This document shows positions 40,074 through 48,833 of a stretch of 64,000 nucleotides of DNA, in pieces (the stretch's first letter is position 1; each line of letters starts with the position of its first letter). A model generated the notes under the pieces. It saw only the letters and a list, made by a program, of their open reading frames with translations. It was not told the origin of the DNA and searched no databases. The translations under genes and the position numbers were made by a program. This stretch comes from Sphingobium sp. (GTDB lineage: Bacteria; Pseudomonadota; Alphaproteobacteria; Sphingomonadales; Sphingomonadaceae). The stretch covers positions 39,605 through 103,604 of the forward strand of contig JAHFPV010000015.1 in assembly GCA_023266575.1 (NCBI GenBank), in the 5' to 3' direction.

Positions 40074-40398
40074 GATGATCTCGTCCATTCGGCAACGGAC
40101 GGGCAAGCGCTGCGCCGAGCGGATGGTCGGACAGATCGATCCGCTTCATTCCGAGGTGCGCACCTCCCATCCTTGCCGGAACCACGCTGATGGATGAACA
40201 ATGACTAGGGTGCGCGAATGGCCGCTTTTCGAGCCGAAGCCCACCGTGATTAACCCAGGCGAAAAAAGCGTACCGTTCGGTTTAGCCTGACAAAGCCCTT
40301 TAGTGCCTTGGCAAGTTCTAGTTTTAGGCCCATGAAGCGCAGGCTGGTCGCGCATAATCGCGCATAATAGCAGTCTTTTTTTGTAGTTCAGGCGAGAC
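40074..40398. other. Intergenic region upstream of manC
   Basis: No convincing gene is seen. The distal part is AT-richer and probably holds the manC promoter. A 10-base tandem direct repeat, cgcgcataat, occurs twice at 40349-40368, about 30 bases before the manC start. Confidence 0.45.
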
Positions 40399-41484
40399 AT
40401 GATTAGCGATCCCATGAATATCGTTCCCGTTATCCTATCCGGCGGATCGGGCACGCGACTTTGGCCTGTTTCTAAGCCTGAACGTCCTAAGCAACTGCTG
40501 CCCTTGACGGCGGACGAGACCATGTTGCAGCTCACCGCTGTGAGAACGCGAGGTTTCGACGCGGCTTCGATCAGCCGTCCGATCCTCGTATCCAACGCCG
40601 CGCACGCTGACATCATCGACGAACAGTTGCAACAGAGTAACATCGACGATTATAGCGTCATATTGGAACCGATCGGGCGCAATACCGCCCCTGCGATCGC
40701 ATTGGCCGCGCTGGAAGCACAGCCCAGTGACGCACTACTGGTGATGCCGAGCGATCATGTCATCGACGATCTGCCTGCCTTCCATGATGCCATAACCCGT
40801 GCCTTGCCGTTGGTCGCTCAAGGTTGGTTGATCACGTTCGGCATCGAACCTGATGGCCCCGAGACTGGCTATGGCTATATCCAGATGGGGCAAGCCTGCG
40901 GCGACCTGGTTAATGAGGTCGTTCGCTTCGTCGAGAAGCCGGATGTCGCCAATGCCGAACGGATGCTGGCGGAAGGCAATCATGCCTGGAATGCGGGCAT
41001 TTTCCTGTTCCGCGCGGACGCCTATCTGGCCGCCCTTGAGCGACATCAGCCTGACATGATGGCCGCAGTGCGCGCGTCAATGACACAAGCGAAGCGCGAT
41101 GGCCCGCATATCTTTCCCGACGCCATGGCTTTTCACGCCTGTCCTTCGGATTCGGTCGACTATGCTATTATGGAGCGGGAAACGCAGGTAGCCTGCGTAC
41201 CCGTCGCCATGGGTTGGTCGGACGTCGGAAGCTGGGACTCTCTTCACGCCGTAAGTACCCGTTGCACCGATGAAAATGCGGTTCGTGGCGACGCGCTGCT
41301 GCTGGGCGCCCGCAATTGCCTGGTTCATAGTGACGGCCCGCGCGTCACGCTGGTCGATGTCGACGACCTGATCGTCGTCGTGTCACAGGGCGAGGTCATG
41401 ATCCTCAAGCGCGGTGAATCCCAGAAGGTGCGCAAGGTGACCGAAGCGCTCAAGGCTCTGGCCGCCGCGACATCCTCACACTGA
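40399..41484 (+). CDS. manC: Mannose-1-phosphate guanylyltransferase
   Basis: The 361-residue enzyme forms GDP-mannose from mannose-1-phosphate and GTP. It has the nucleotide-binding GGSGTRLWPVSKPERPKQLL, PIGRNTAPAIALAAL, VMPSDHVI, the sugar-binding FVEKPD and WNAGIFLFRADAYL, and VACVPVAMGWSDVGSWDSL. It ends shortly after this domain, so it lacks most of the C-terminal cupin (phosphomannose isomerase) half of bifunctional AlgA-type enzymes; isomerase is supplied by the separate manA. AGGCGAGAC precedes the ATG. manB follows 46 bases on. Confidence 0.92.
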   Translation: MISDPMNIVPVILSGGSGTRLWPVSKPERPKQLLPLTADETMLQLTAVRTRGFDAASISRPILVSNAAHADIIDEQLQQSNIDDYSVILEPIGRNTAPAIALAALEAQPSDALLVMPSDHVIDDLPAFHDAITRALPLVAQGWLITFGIEPDGPETGYGYIQMGQACGDLVNEVVRFVEKPDVANAERMLAEGNHAWNAGIFLFRADAYLAALERHQPDMMAAVRASMTQAKRDGPHIFPDAMAFHACPSDSVDYAIMERETQVACVPVAMGWSDVGSWDSLHAVSTRCTDENAVRGDALLLGARNCLVHSDGPRVTLVDVDDLIVVVSQGEVMILKRGESQKVRKVTEALKALAAATSSH

Positions 41485-41530
41485 TTTTCCATCGCATGGC
41501 CGCCCTGACATGTGCGGCATGGAGAGATTC

Positions 41531-43024
41531 ATGACGCAATCCGTTTCCATCGCCGACCTGATGGCGCAGTCGGGCGTCGCGTTCGGCACCAGTGGCGCAC
41601 GCGGTCTGGTCAGCGCCATGACCGACCGGGTCTGCTTTGCCTATACCGCCGCCTTCCTCCAGCATCTGAGCGCCATCGGGCAGTTTGCGCCGGGCGTCCA
41701 TGTGGCGATGGCAGGTGATCTGCGCCCGTCCAGCCCGCGCATCATGGCGGCCTGCGCGGCGGCGGTGCGCCATATGGGCGGGGATGTTGATCTGTGCGGT
41801 TTCGTGCCGTCGCCGGCCGTGGCGGCCTACGGGTTCGCGCGGGGCATCCCGTCGCTGATGGTGACGGGCAGCCATATTCCCGACGACCGCAACGGCATCA
41901 AGTTCAACCGCACCGATGGCGAGGTGCTGAAACCTGATGAGTTGGCCATTCGCGCGCAGAGCGTGACATTGCCCGACCTGTTTGATGGGGACGGGATGCT
42001 GAAGGATGCGCAGCCCGTAGCACGACAAGTGGACGTCGCGACCGCCTATGTTGCGCGCTATGTGGATTTCTTCGGTGGGCAGGCGCTGGCCGGACTGAAA
42101 CTGGGTATATATGAACATTCCGCCGTCGGCCGCGACATATTGGTCGCGCTGGTCATGGCGCTGGGCGGGGATGCGGTGTCGCTGGGGCGGTCCGACCGTT
42201 TCATTCCCGTCGATACCGAGGCGGTTCGCCCCCAGGACCAGGCGCTGGCGCGGGAATGGTCGGCGGCGCTCAAGCTGGACGCGATCCTGTCCACCGACGG
42301 GGATTCCGATCGGCCCTTGCTGGCCGATGAGCATGGCCTGTGGATGCGCGGCGATGTGCTGGGCATGTTGAGTGCGCGGACGCTGGGGATTGGTGCCATT
42401 GCAACGCCGGTCAGTTGCAACAGTGCGGTTGAATTGTCGGGCCTGTTTGCGACCGTGCGACGGACCCGGATCGGGTCGCCCTTCGTGATCGAGGCGATGA
42501 ACAGGCTGGTTGCAGAAGGACAGGAGAGCGTCTGCGGCTATGAGGCCAATGGCGGTTTTCTGATCGCCACGCCGGTCGAGGCGGAAGGGCACATTCTGCC
42601 TGCGCTGCCGACGCGCGACGCGGTGTTGCCGATCCTGTCGGTGCTGGTGGATGCGCGACGCCAAGGTGTGACGCTGTCCGCGCTTCAGGCGCAGTTGCCG
42701 CCGCGCTATACGTTCAGCGAGCGGCTGGAGAATTACCCGACGGCGCAGAGCCAGGCGCTGATCGCGCATCTGGAGCAAGGGAGCGAGGCCGCCATATTGG
42801 TGCGGCTGACCGCCATGTTCGGGGCGCTGGCTGGCGAAGCGGACGGGATCGATCGAACCGATGGACTGCGCATCCATTTTGCCGGCGGCGACATCATCCA
42901 TCTGCGACCCAGTGGCAATGCGCCGGAACTGCGCTGCTACACCGAAAGCGACAATGCGCAGCGGGCAGCGGCCCTCAACGAGCAGGCTCTAAAACTGGTC
43001 CGCGATTACTCTATTGCGGCCTGA
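41531..43024 (+). CDS. manB: Phosphomannomutase (phosphohexomutase family)
   Basis: The 497-residue enzyme converts mannose-6-phosphate to mannose-1-phosphate. The start has GGAGAG directly upstream. Family motifs are FGTSGARGLV, the phosphoserine region VTGSHIPDDRNGIKF (Ser near residue 114), the metal loop STDGDSDRPLLAD near residue 255, CGYEANGGF, and the phosphate-binding RPSGNAPELRCYTES near the C-terminus. The active-site loop reads GSHIP rather than the more common ASHNP, a variation seen in some family members. It completes manA-manB-manC for GDP-mannose. Confidence 0.9.
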   Translation: MTQSVSIADLMAQSGVAFGTSGARGLVSAMTDRVCFAYTAAFLQHLSAIGQFAPGVHVAMAGDLRPSSPRIMAACAAAVRHMGGDVDLCGFVPSPAVAAYGFARGIPSLMVTGSHIPDDRNGIKFNRTDGEVLKPDELAIRAQSVTLPDLFDGDGMLKDAQPVARQVDVATAYVARYVDFFGGQALAGLKLGIYEHSAVGRDILVALVMALGGDAVSLGRSDRFIPVDTEAVRPQDQALAREWSAALKLDAILSTDGDSDRPLLADEHGLWMRGDVLGMLSARTLGIGAIATPVSCNSAVELSGLFATVRRTRIGSPFVIEAMNRLVAEGQESVCGYEANGGFLIATPVEAEGHILPALPTRDAVLPILSVLVDARRQGVTLSALQAQLPPRYTFSERLENYPTAQSQALIAHLEQGSEAAILVRLTAMFGALAGEADGIDRTDGLRIHFAGGDIIHLRPSGNAPELRCYTESDNAQRAAALNEQALKLVRDYSIAA

Positions 43025-43031
43025 CGCGCTT

Positions 43032-43047
43032 TCGGCTGAAAAGCCGA
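43032..43047 (+). terminator. Small hairpin after manB
   Basis: tcggct and agccga pair around a gaaa loop, eight bases after the manB stop. No clear U-tract follows, so terminator activity is uncertain. Confidence 0.4.
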
Positions 43048-43174
43048 CAGTGAGCTGGACAATGACTCGCTGTTTGCGCAACATCAAATCATTGTAAATC
43101 AACGATTTTCCGTCACAGTCCTGTCCCAGATGTAACGGTCATAATCCTATTTCTCTTTATAATCAGGGACTTGT

Positions 43175-43226
43175 GAATATTGGCCGATCGCCCATCATGC
43201 GCGAAGGTGGGGAGCGGCCAATATTC
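43175..43226. terminator. Inverted repeat between convergent manB and manA
   Basis: Perfect 12-base arms gaatattggccg (43175-43186) and cggccaatattc (43215-43226) enclose a 28-base loop. The right arm ends seven bases before the manA stop. Position between convergent genes suggests termination for one or both directions. Confidence 0.5.
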
Positions 43227-43232
43227 GTCGGT

Positions 43233-44048
43233 TCAGCGCGGAACGGCGAGCAGGGCCGATACCGGTCCTGTCGTGAGGGTGCAGATGCACTCGCCCTCCA
43301 GCAGCAGGCAGTCGCCCTTTTCCCAAGGGCGACCATTGACCATGCCTGCGCCGGTCAGCGGTGTGAACCATAGCAGCTTGCCGTCGGGCAGGGAGAGGCT
43401 TTGATCCGTCGTCCAATGCACCAGATCGAGTGAGAAGGGGGCTTCGCTGTCGGCGATCAGCCGGGCTTCGCTGCCCAGCGGTGCCTTGATCAGGGCGCGA
43501 TCATAGGGCTGGAGGCGGCTGACGGCGGCTCCATCGTCCAGATGCAGTTCGCGAGGCCGGCCATAGTCATAGAGCCGATAGGTGACGTCCGCATTTTGCT
43601 GGATTTCAACGAGCGTGATGCCCGCGCCGATGGCATGGACGGTGCCGGCCGGAATGAAATAGCAGTCGCCCGGTTTCACCGGCTTCCAGTCGATCCACTG
43701 TTCCAGCGATCCGTCCTGCGCCGCCGCCCGGAACTGATCGAGGGACATGGGTGCCGTCAGGCCAATACCCAGGGTCGCGCCCGGTTCGCAATCAAGGATA
43801 TACCAGATTTCCTCCTTGCCGCGCGGCAGCCCTTTGGCCACGGCCTGCACGTCGTCGGGATGCACCTGAATCGACAGCCGTTCGCTGGTGAAGATATATT
43901 TGACCAGTAGCGGAAGGTCGCGCCCATCGGCGCTTTCGAACCACACCTCCCCGATCTGCCGCCCTGCGCCAGCAGCGAAGAGCGACGGGAGATCGGTTCG
44001 GCCCCACGGTTTTTCGACATAGTGGGGGGAAAGCTTTTGTGTCAGCAT
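43233..44048 (-). CDS. manA: Class I mannose-6-phosphate isomerase
   Basis: The 271-residue enzyme interconverts fructose-6-phosphate and mannose-6-phosphate. It shows YVEKPWGRTDLP, IGEVWFE, zinc-site residues in LSIQVHPDDVQA and GKEEIWYILD, the histidine in FIPAGTVHAIGAG, and LVEIQQNADVTYRLYDYGR. This is the short form common in alphaproteobacteria. It lies 40 bases downstream of the disrupted small membrane-protein gene in the rml operon and feeds the manB/manC pathway. Confidence 0.9.
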   Translation of the reverse strand: MLTQKLSPHYVEKPWGRTDLPSLFAAGAGRQIGEVWFESADGRDLPLLVKYIFTSERLSIQVHPDDVQAVAKGLPRGKEEIWYILDCEPGATLGIGLTAPMSLDQFRAAAQDGSLEQWIDWKPVKPGDCYFIPAGTVHAIGAGITLVEIQQNADVTYRLYDYGRPRELHLDDGAAVSRLQPYDRALIKAPLGSEARLIADSEAPFSLDLVHWTTDQSLSLPDGKLLWFTPLTGAGMVNGRPWEKGDCLLLEGECICTLTTGPVSALLAVPR

Positions 44049-44088
44049 GATATCCTTCGGGTTTTAGCGCTTTTAGCTCTCTTTAGCG

Positions 44089-44295
44089 TCAGTTTCCCGA
44101 TGAACCAAACCCCATGTAGATTGCGATCACCGCCAGACTGGCGATGTTCAGGCCATGGCGCATTTTCAGGATATCATAAGATCGTTCGCCCCCGCCATTG
44201 ATGCCAACATAGACGGCAGCGGTCACGCCGAGACCGGATATGACGATGTTGAAAGCAGAAAGCGTCCAGCCGTCTGGGGGCTATTCAATCTTCAT
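44089..44295 (-). pseudogene. Small membrane protein gene with TAG at codon 5
   Basis: An ATG at 44295 overlaps the rmlB stop by four bases (ATGA), but codon 5 is TAG (44283-44281). Past that stop the same frame stays open for 63 codons to a TGA at 44089. It encodes a small protein with two hydrophobic segments (FNIVISGLGVTAAVYVGI and LNIASLAVIAIYMGFG) separated by a polar loop. A single CAG-to-TAG change would explain it. It could be a recent nonsense pseudogene, or translation could begin at an internal GTG. The product is not recognised. Confidence 0.5.
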
Positions 44296-45338
44296 ATGTT
44301 CAGACCCAGCCTCTGCCCGTCATAATGTTCGCGCAGCGGCTGCCACCACCATTTGTTTTCCAGATACCAGCGCACGGTCTTTTCGATGCCGCTGTCGAAA
44401 TTCTCCTGAGCGCGCCAACCCAGTTCATTCTCCAGCCTGGTCGCATCGATCGCGTAGCGGGCGTCATGGCCGGGACGGTCGGTGACATATTCGATCAGCT
44501 CCGCACGCGGCGAATCGGTCGGCACCAGCTCGTCCAGTACGGCGCAGATCCGCAGCACCACGTCGATATTCCGGCGCTCGTTGCGACCGCCGACATTATA
44601 GGTTTCGCCCGGCTCGCCCTTTTCGATGATGAGGTCCAGCGCGCGGGCATGATCGTCGACATAGAGCCAGTCGCGGATATTGTCGCCCTTGCCATAGATG
44701 GGCAGCTTGCGCCTTTCGAGCGCGTTGAGGATGGTCAGCGGGATCAGCTTTTCGGGAAAATGATACGGCCCGTAATTGTTCGAGCAGTTCGACACCACCA
44801 CCGGCAGGCCGTAGGTGCGTTGCCAAGCTTTTGCGAGATGATCGGACGCTGCCTTGGACGCTGAATAGGGCGAGCTGGGGTCGTAGGGGGTGGTTTCCTT
44901 GAACAGGCCTTCATCGCCCAGTGAGCCATAGACTTCGTCCGTCGAGACGTGGAGGAAGCGGAAGGCGGCCTTCGCATCGCCCTCAAGCCCGTTCCAATGG
45001 GCACGCGCGGCCTCCAGCAGGGTGAAGCTGCCCACGATATTGGTCTGGATGAAATCAGCCACGCCGGTGATCGATCGGTCGACATGGCTTTCGGCAGCCA
45101 GATGCATGATGCGGTCGGGCCGGAAACCGGCGATCGCTGCGTCCATCGCCGCGCGATCGCAGATATTGGCGTGCAGAAACTGGTGGCTGTTCCTGCCTTC
45201 CACTGCCTTCAGCGAAGCTTGGCAGCCGGCATAGGTGAGCGCGTCGATGGTCAGGACATCATAGCCCTTTTCCAGCACCAAATAACGGACAAGGGCAGAG
45301 CCGATGAAGCCGGCACCGCCGGTGACGATTACGCGCAT
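44292..45338 (-). CDS. rmlB: dTDP-glucose 4,6-dehydratase
   Basis: The 348-residue short-chain dehydrogenase converts dTDP-glucose to dTDP-4-keto-6-deoxyglucose. It has the NAD motif [27 protein letters not shown], the catalytic stretch STDEVYG with Thr/Asp/Glu, [12 protein letters not shown] (Tyr/Lys), [15 protein letters not shown] and [13 protein letters not shown]. All are standard for RmlB. rmlC is 13 bases upstream on the same strand; rmlA and rmlD are not in the window. Its stop overlaps the start of the disrupted small gene. Confidence 0.94.
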   Translation of the reverse strand: MRVIVTGGAGFIGSALVRYLVLEKGYDVLTIDALTYAGCQASLKAVEGRNSHQFLHANICDRAAMDAAIAGFRPDRIMHLAAESHVDRSITGVADFIQTNIVGSFTLLEAARAHWNGLEGDAKAAFRFLHVSTDEVYGSLGDEGLFKETTPYDPSSPYSASKAASDHLAKAWQRTYGLPVVVSNCSNNYGPYHFPEKLIPLTILNALERRKLPIYGKGDNIRDWLYVDDHARALDLIIEKGEPGETYNVGGRNERRNIDVVLRICAVLDELVPTDSPRAELIEYVTDRPGHDARYAIDATRLENELGWRAQENFDSGIEKTVRWYLENKWWWQPLREHYDGQRLGLNI

Positions 45339-45351
45339 GGGCTATTTCCCT

Positions 45352-45906
45352 TCAGGTGAAATAGGCAGGGAGATCGGATAATAGCGGCTGCTTGCGATCT
45401 TTCAGCGAAAGCGTGTCCGGATCGGCGACATCGGGCCAATCGATCCCAATAGAAGGATCATCCCAGGCAAGCCCCTTGTCACATTCGGCATTATAATAGT
45501 CGGTCACTTTGTAGCAGATGACCGTATCAGGCTCGAGCGAGCAAAAACCGTGGGCAAAGCCTGGCGGTACCCAAAGTTGCTTGCCATTGTCTGGGGTCAA
45601 GATTTCGCTGACCCACTGGCCAAAGGTGGGCGATCTGGCGCGGATGTCCACCACGACGTCAAACAGCGCTCCCGCGGTACAGCGTACCAGTTTGCCTTGA
45701 GCATGGGGTTGGCTTTGGAAATGGAGGCCGCGGATCGTGCCAACCCGACCGCTGCGAGATTCATTGTCCTGCACGAAGCGATGTTCGCCGACATACTTTG
45801 CAAAGAGATCGACGCGGAAGATTTCCGAGAAATATCCTCTTTCATCGCCGATATGACGAGGGATAAGGAGGATTAGATCGGCAATATCGTAGGTCTGGAC
45901 GTCCAT
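45352..45906 (-). CDS. rmlC: dTDP-4-dehydrorhamnose 3,5-epimerase
   Basis: The 184-residue cupin epimerises dTDP-4-keto-6-deoxyglucose at C3 and C5. Motifs are DERGYFSEIFR, VQDNESRSGRVGTIRGLHFQ with the catalytic His region, LVRCTAGALFDVVVDIR, WVPPGFAHGFCSL and CYKVTDYYNAECDKGLAWDD, the last with the active-site tyrosine. It heads an rmlC-rmlB-(small gene)-manA transcription unit. The ~160 bases upstream are AT-richer and presumably carry the promoter. Confidence 0.93.
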   Translation of the reverse strand: MDVQTYDIADLILLIPRHIGDERGYFSEIFRVDLFAKYVGEHRFVQDNESRSGRVGTIRGLHFQSQPHAQGKLVRCTAGALFDVVVDIRARSPTFGQWVSEILTPDNGKQLWVPPGFAHGFCSLEPDTVICYKVTDYYNAECDKGLAWDDPSIGIDWPDVADPDTLSLKDRKQPLLSDLPAYFT

Positions 45907-46064
45907 AACATATCAAGCCCCGCATCCCTAAGATCACTTCTAATGTATGGACCAGGGATGTGAACTCTTAAATTACGCAAAACCCGCGATCAGGCATCTG
46001 CTACACAAAAATAATGCTGAGACTCCCAATCTGCCTGCAGGCTGAGAAGGAATGAAATAGACCC

Positions 46065-47324
46065 TCAGTCTATTGCTGCCAGCACCGACTGAGCGGAAAG
46101 CTTCCAGCTTGCGCTTGGTCGGGTGACGCGAACCTGCCCCCCTTGCACATGGCTAATCCATTGCCGGATGCAGGCGCTAATTTGAGGCGTCGATCCGTCC
46201 GCCGGAAAATAGCAGACGCCAAGCTGCTCGTGAATACGAAAGATGGGGAGATTCCGCGCCAATACAGGCCTGTCATGCCCCAACGCCTCGATTAGCGGCA
46301 ATCCGAAACCTTCGGCATAAGAGGCAATGATTACCCCCTGGCACGCGTCGTAAATACGTTCCAGTTCCAGATCATCAACATCGTCGAACCAGAATAATTT
46401 GTCGCCATGTTCAGGATGGCTGCGGATGGCATCATGCAGTTCGTGGACCGCCCATCCCATCCGACCGACAAGAACCAAGCGATCATTTGCACCTTGACGC
46501 CAGAGTTCGCTGAAAGCCGCCAGAATGTCCGTGTGGCCCTTCCGCGGCTCCAGCGTTCCCACCATCAGAGAAAAGGGTGCTTCAACATCAAAACGCATCG
46601 ACCCGTCATCGACCGCCAAGGCACGAACGAGACGGGCCTCCCGAATGTCATGCCCCATCGGCACCACGCTCGTGCTGTAGCCCCCGCGCACGCCATAGCG
46701 CTTGGCCAAAACCCTGCGCAAATCTTCCTCTGTCTGGTCGGATATGCATAAGAATCCTTCTGCAAGTCCGGCTATGGTATCAAGCCACGCCTTGTACCGC
46801 AGAACATTGTTGGGCGAGAACCATTCACGTCGTTCCACCGGTAGCAGGTCGCACACAAGGAACCATAGACGACCGCCTTCACGCTGAAACCGAGCAAGTT
46901 GGCCGCGATAACGACGAACGGTATCGAGCGAGAAATCCAGCCCGAGGAACATGTCGCCGGGTTTCGCTGACATTTCCACAGTTGAGCCGACCTTACTGAC
47001 GTCGGGCCAAGCTATGATATGATAAGGACGACGTCTGTCAGCCGCGACGAAACAAATGTCCCATTGATCGTGATTTTCTTCGTTCAGCGAGCGTGCAAGC
47101 GCGCGCACGACGCGCTGGATGCCTGTACCGGCATCATTGCGGCTGATGACTGCCAGGTCGATGAACAATCGTTTGGACCCCGATGGGGGCCGTGTTGATC
47201 GATAAGGAAGCTTAGAACGCTGCAACCGCGCACGCAGCTTGCGTACCGGGCCGGATGTTGCCGCCTGTCCAATACGGCAGGGCAAAAGATCCCAGAAAGC
47301 CTTCGACATTCTACGCAAACGCAC
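46065..47324 (-). CDS. Family 4 glycosyltransferase
   Basis: A 419-residue GT-B enzyme. The N-terminal unit has LFIDLAVISRNDAGTGIQRV and the C-terminal unit has LMVGTLEPRKGHTDILAAF, LVLVGRMGW, LFWFDDVDDLELERIYDAC and the E-x7-E motif EGFGLPLIEALG. It clearly resembles the third unit of the 1386-residue GT protein at 56630 (LVDISELVQHDSRSGFQRV, LMVGTIEPRKAARQVLAAF, EGFGLPLIEAARHG), so the two probably share ancestry and a similar linkage type. The start may be GTG 47324 or ATG 47309. It follows the export lipoprotein by eight bases. Confidence 0.87.
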   Translation of the reverse strand: MRLRRMSKAFWDLLPCRIGQAATSGPVRKLRARLQRSKLPYRSTRPPSGSKRLFIDLAVISRNDAGTGIQRVVRALARSLNEENHDQWDICFVAADRRRPYHIIAWPDVSKVGSTVEMSAKPGDMFLGLDFSLDTVRRYRGQLARFQREGGRLWFLVCDLLPVERREWFSPNNVLRYKAWLDTIAGLAEGFLCISDQTEEDLRRVLAKRYGVRGGYSTSVVPMGHDIREARLVRALAVDDGSMRFDVEAPFSLMVGTLEPRKGHTDILAAFSELWRQGANDRLVLVGRMGWAVHELHDAIRSHPEHGDKLFWFDDVDDLELERIYDACQGVIIASYAEGFGLPLIEALGHDRPVLARNLPIFRIHEQLGVCYFPADGSTPQISACIRQWISHVQGGQVRVTRPSASWKLSAQSVLAAID

Positions 47325-47332
47325 AGGTGAGT

Positions 47333-48502
47333 CTATTGCCTGAACGCCGTCGCCGTGGTTGCGATCGGCAGGAAGGTAGAGAAGATGACGCTCACGAACT
47401 TCTGGATGTCGGCGAGTGGAGCATTGGAAACGTAAAGTACGTCTTTGTCCCGGATCGGGAAGCTCTGTGCAATGAACAGGGTCGAAGGATCCCGCATGTT
47501 GATGCGATAGATGACAGGAATTTTGCCGTCCGGCGTGAGCCTCGCTGACGCCCGGATCGTTGGATTAACCGCTTCAGGACTTTCAAAACGGAAGATGAAC
47601 ACACCCTTTGCATTGGACCGTGAATCCTGAAGTCCTGAGAGGCGGCCAAGGGCTTCGGCCAAGGTCAAACCAGTAGCTTCGAAAGGCAGTTGCTCATTCT
47701 TGCCGACCGCACCCAGCGCCGTGAAGCTATAGGGTTGGTACAGTAAGGTCATGACATCGTCCGGCTGAAGCCGAACATTCTGCCGTGGATCTCGGATAAC
47801 CATTTCCAATGGTAGCGAAGCCACTTTCATGCCGCGCGTTATCTGAATCGTCATCTTACCCACCGGTTCCCTGACGCCCCCGGCTTCCGCCAAGATGTCG
47901 AGGACACGCTCGCCGCGCGACGTGAGAGGTACACGAGTGCTTTTTGCTACTTCTCCAACAACAGTCACGTTCGCCGCTGCGTTGTTCGACAAACGTACGA
48001 TCGCTTGCGGCTGATGCGCTATGCCATTCAGACGGGTAGTGATGGTGCGCGCGATCTCCTGAGGAGTACGACCTGCGGCCTGAACTCGACCAATGAACGG
48101 AATGACAATCTGTCCTTCGCTGTCCACCATTTGTTCGGGCAGGCTGTTGTTACGCGCCAGCGATAACGGAGCGCCCAGCCTGCTTTCGCTGCCCGAAGTC
48201 CCAAACAGCGTGGCAGGTGGCGCTTCCCATATGGAGACGTCGAGAACATCGCCTTGGCCAATCATCGATCCTACGGGGCGGCCTTCACCTAGATTTTCGG
48301 AAAACAAAAAAGGACGGCTGCTGGCCAAGATATCGCGGGCGATCGCGTCTGTAACATCAATGACCTTAATGTTCGCGTTGTCAACGACGCTGCTATCTTC
48401 AGCTTTTTTGATTCTGCCGGTGGACGGTCCGGTTGCCGGCATTACAGCGCATCCTGACAGCGTCGCGGCCAGACATGCTATTCCAGCCATCCTGACTGAC
48501 AT
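47333..48502 (-). CDS. Capsule polysaccharide export outer-membrane lipoprotein (BexD/CtrA-like)
   Basis: About 389 residues with a signal peptide and lipobox ATLSGC. The polysaccharide-export domain begins with GSMIGQGDVLDVSIWEAP, followed by VIPFIGRVQAAGRTPQEIARTI and SLBB-like segments (VGEVAKSTRVPLTSRGERVL, VRLQPDDVMTLLYQPYSFTA). The size fits BexD/CtrA-type proteins that form the outer-membrane channel for capsule. ATG 48502 with GGGAA upstream is preferred to ATG 48517. It is divergent from the kpsE-type gene and precedes a glycosyltransferase. Confidence 0.88.
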   Translation of the reverse strand: MSVRMAGIACLAATLSGCAVMPATGPSTGRIKKAEDSSVVDNANIKVIDVTDAIARDILASSRPFLFSENLGEGRPVGSMIGQGDVLDVSIWEAPPATLFGTSGSESRLGAPLSLARNNSLPEQMVDSEGQIVIPFIGRVQAAGRTPQEIARTITTRLNGIAHQPQAIVRLSNNAAANVTVVGEVAKSTRVPLTSRGERVLDILAEAGGVREPVGKMTIQITRGMKVASLPLEMVIRDPRQNVRLQPDDVMTLLYQPYSFTALGAVGKNEQLPFEATGLTLAEALGRLSGLQDSRSNAKGVFIFRFESPEAVNPTIRASARLTPDGKIPVIYRINMRDPSTLFIAQSFPIRDKDVLYVSNAPLADIQKFVSVIFSTFLPIATTATAFRQ

Positions 48503-48833
48503 ATTAGATTTTCCCATTGAAATTCAGCTACATCCAAATCATTATCGCCGCGCACCGTCAACAGGTGCGCAAGGCTACGAACCATGACCTAACCAGTAAT
48601 CTTGATCAAGAATGATCAACATATTTGCGGCGTCATAGCACGAAATCCATGTGCGGATGCAGGTCATTCATCTGCCCTAGACGATAACGAAAGCGCGGGC
48701 TAGGCCTGATGCGACATCCCTGCCGCTTGACCCCGCTTGTATCCTGCCAGTTTGTGGTTATGGATGCCATGTCCCTGTCTCCTGCCGAGGGATATTGCGT
48801 GTACGGCAACGTCGGAAAAGCGTATAAAGATCA
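48503..48833. promoter_or_regulatory. Divergent promoter region between export genes
   Basis: About 330 bases separate the two export genes, which are transcribed away from each other. It holds no gene I recognise and must carry promoters for both. gatcaagaatgatc near 48603 is an imperfect palindrome; no named operator was seen. Confidence 0.5.

Noticed and set aside
40146-40643. 165-codon open frame antisense to the manC start
   Set aside because: Overlaps the conserved ManC N-terminus and shows no domain.
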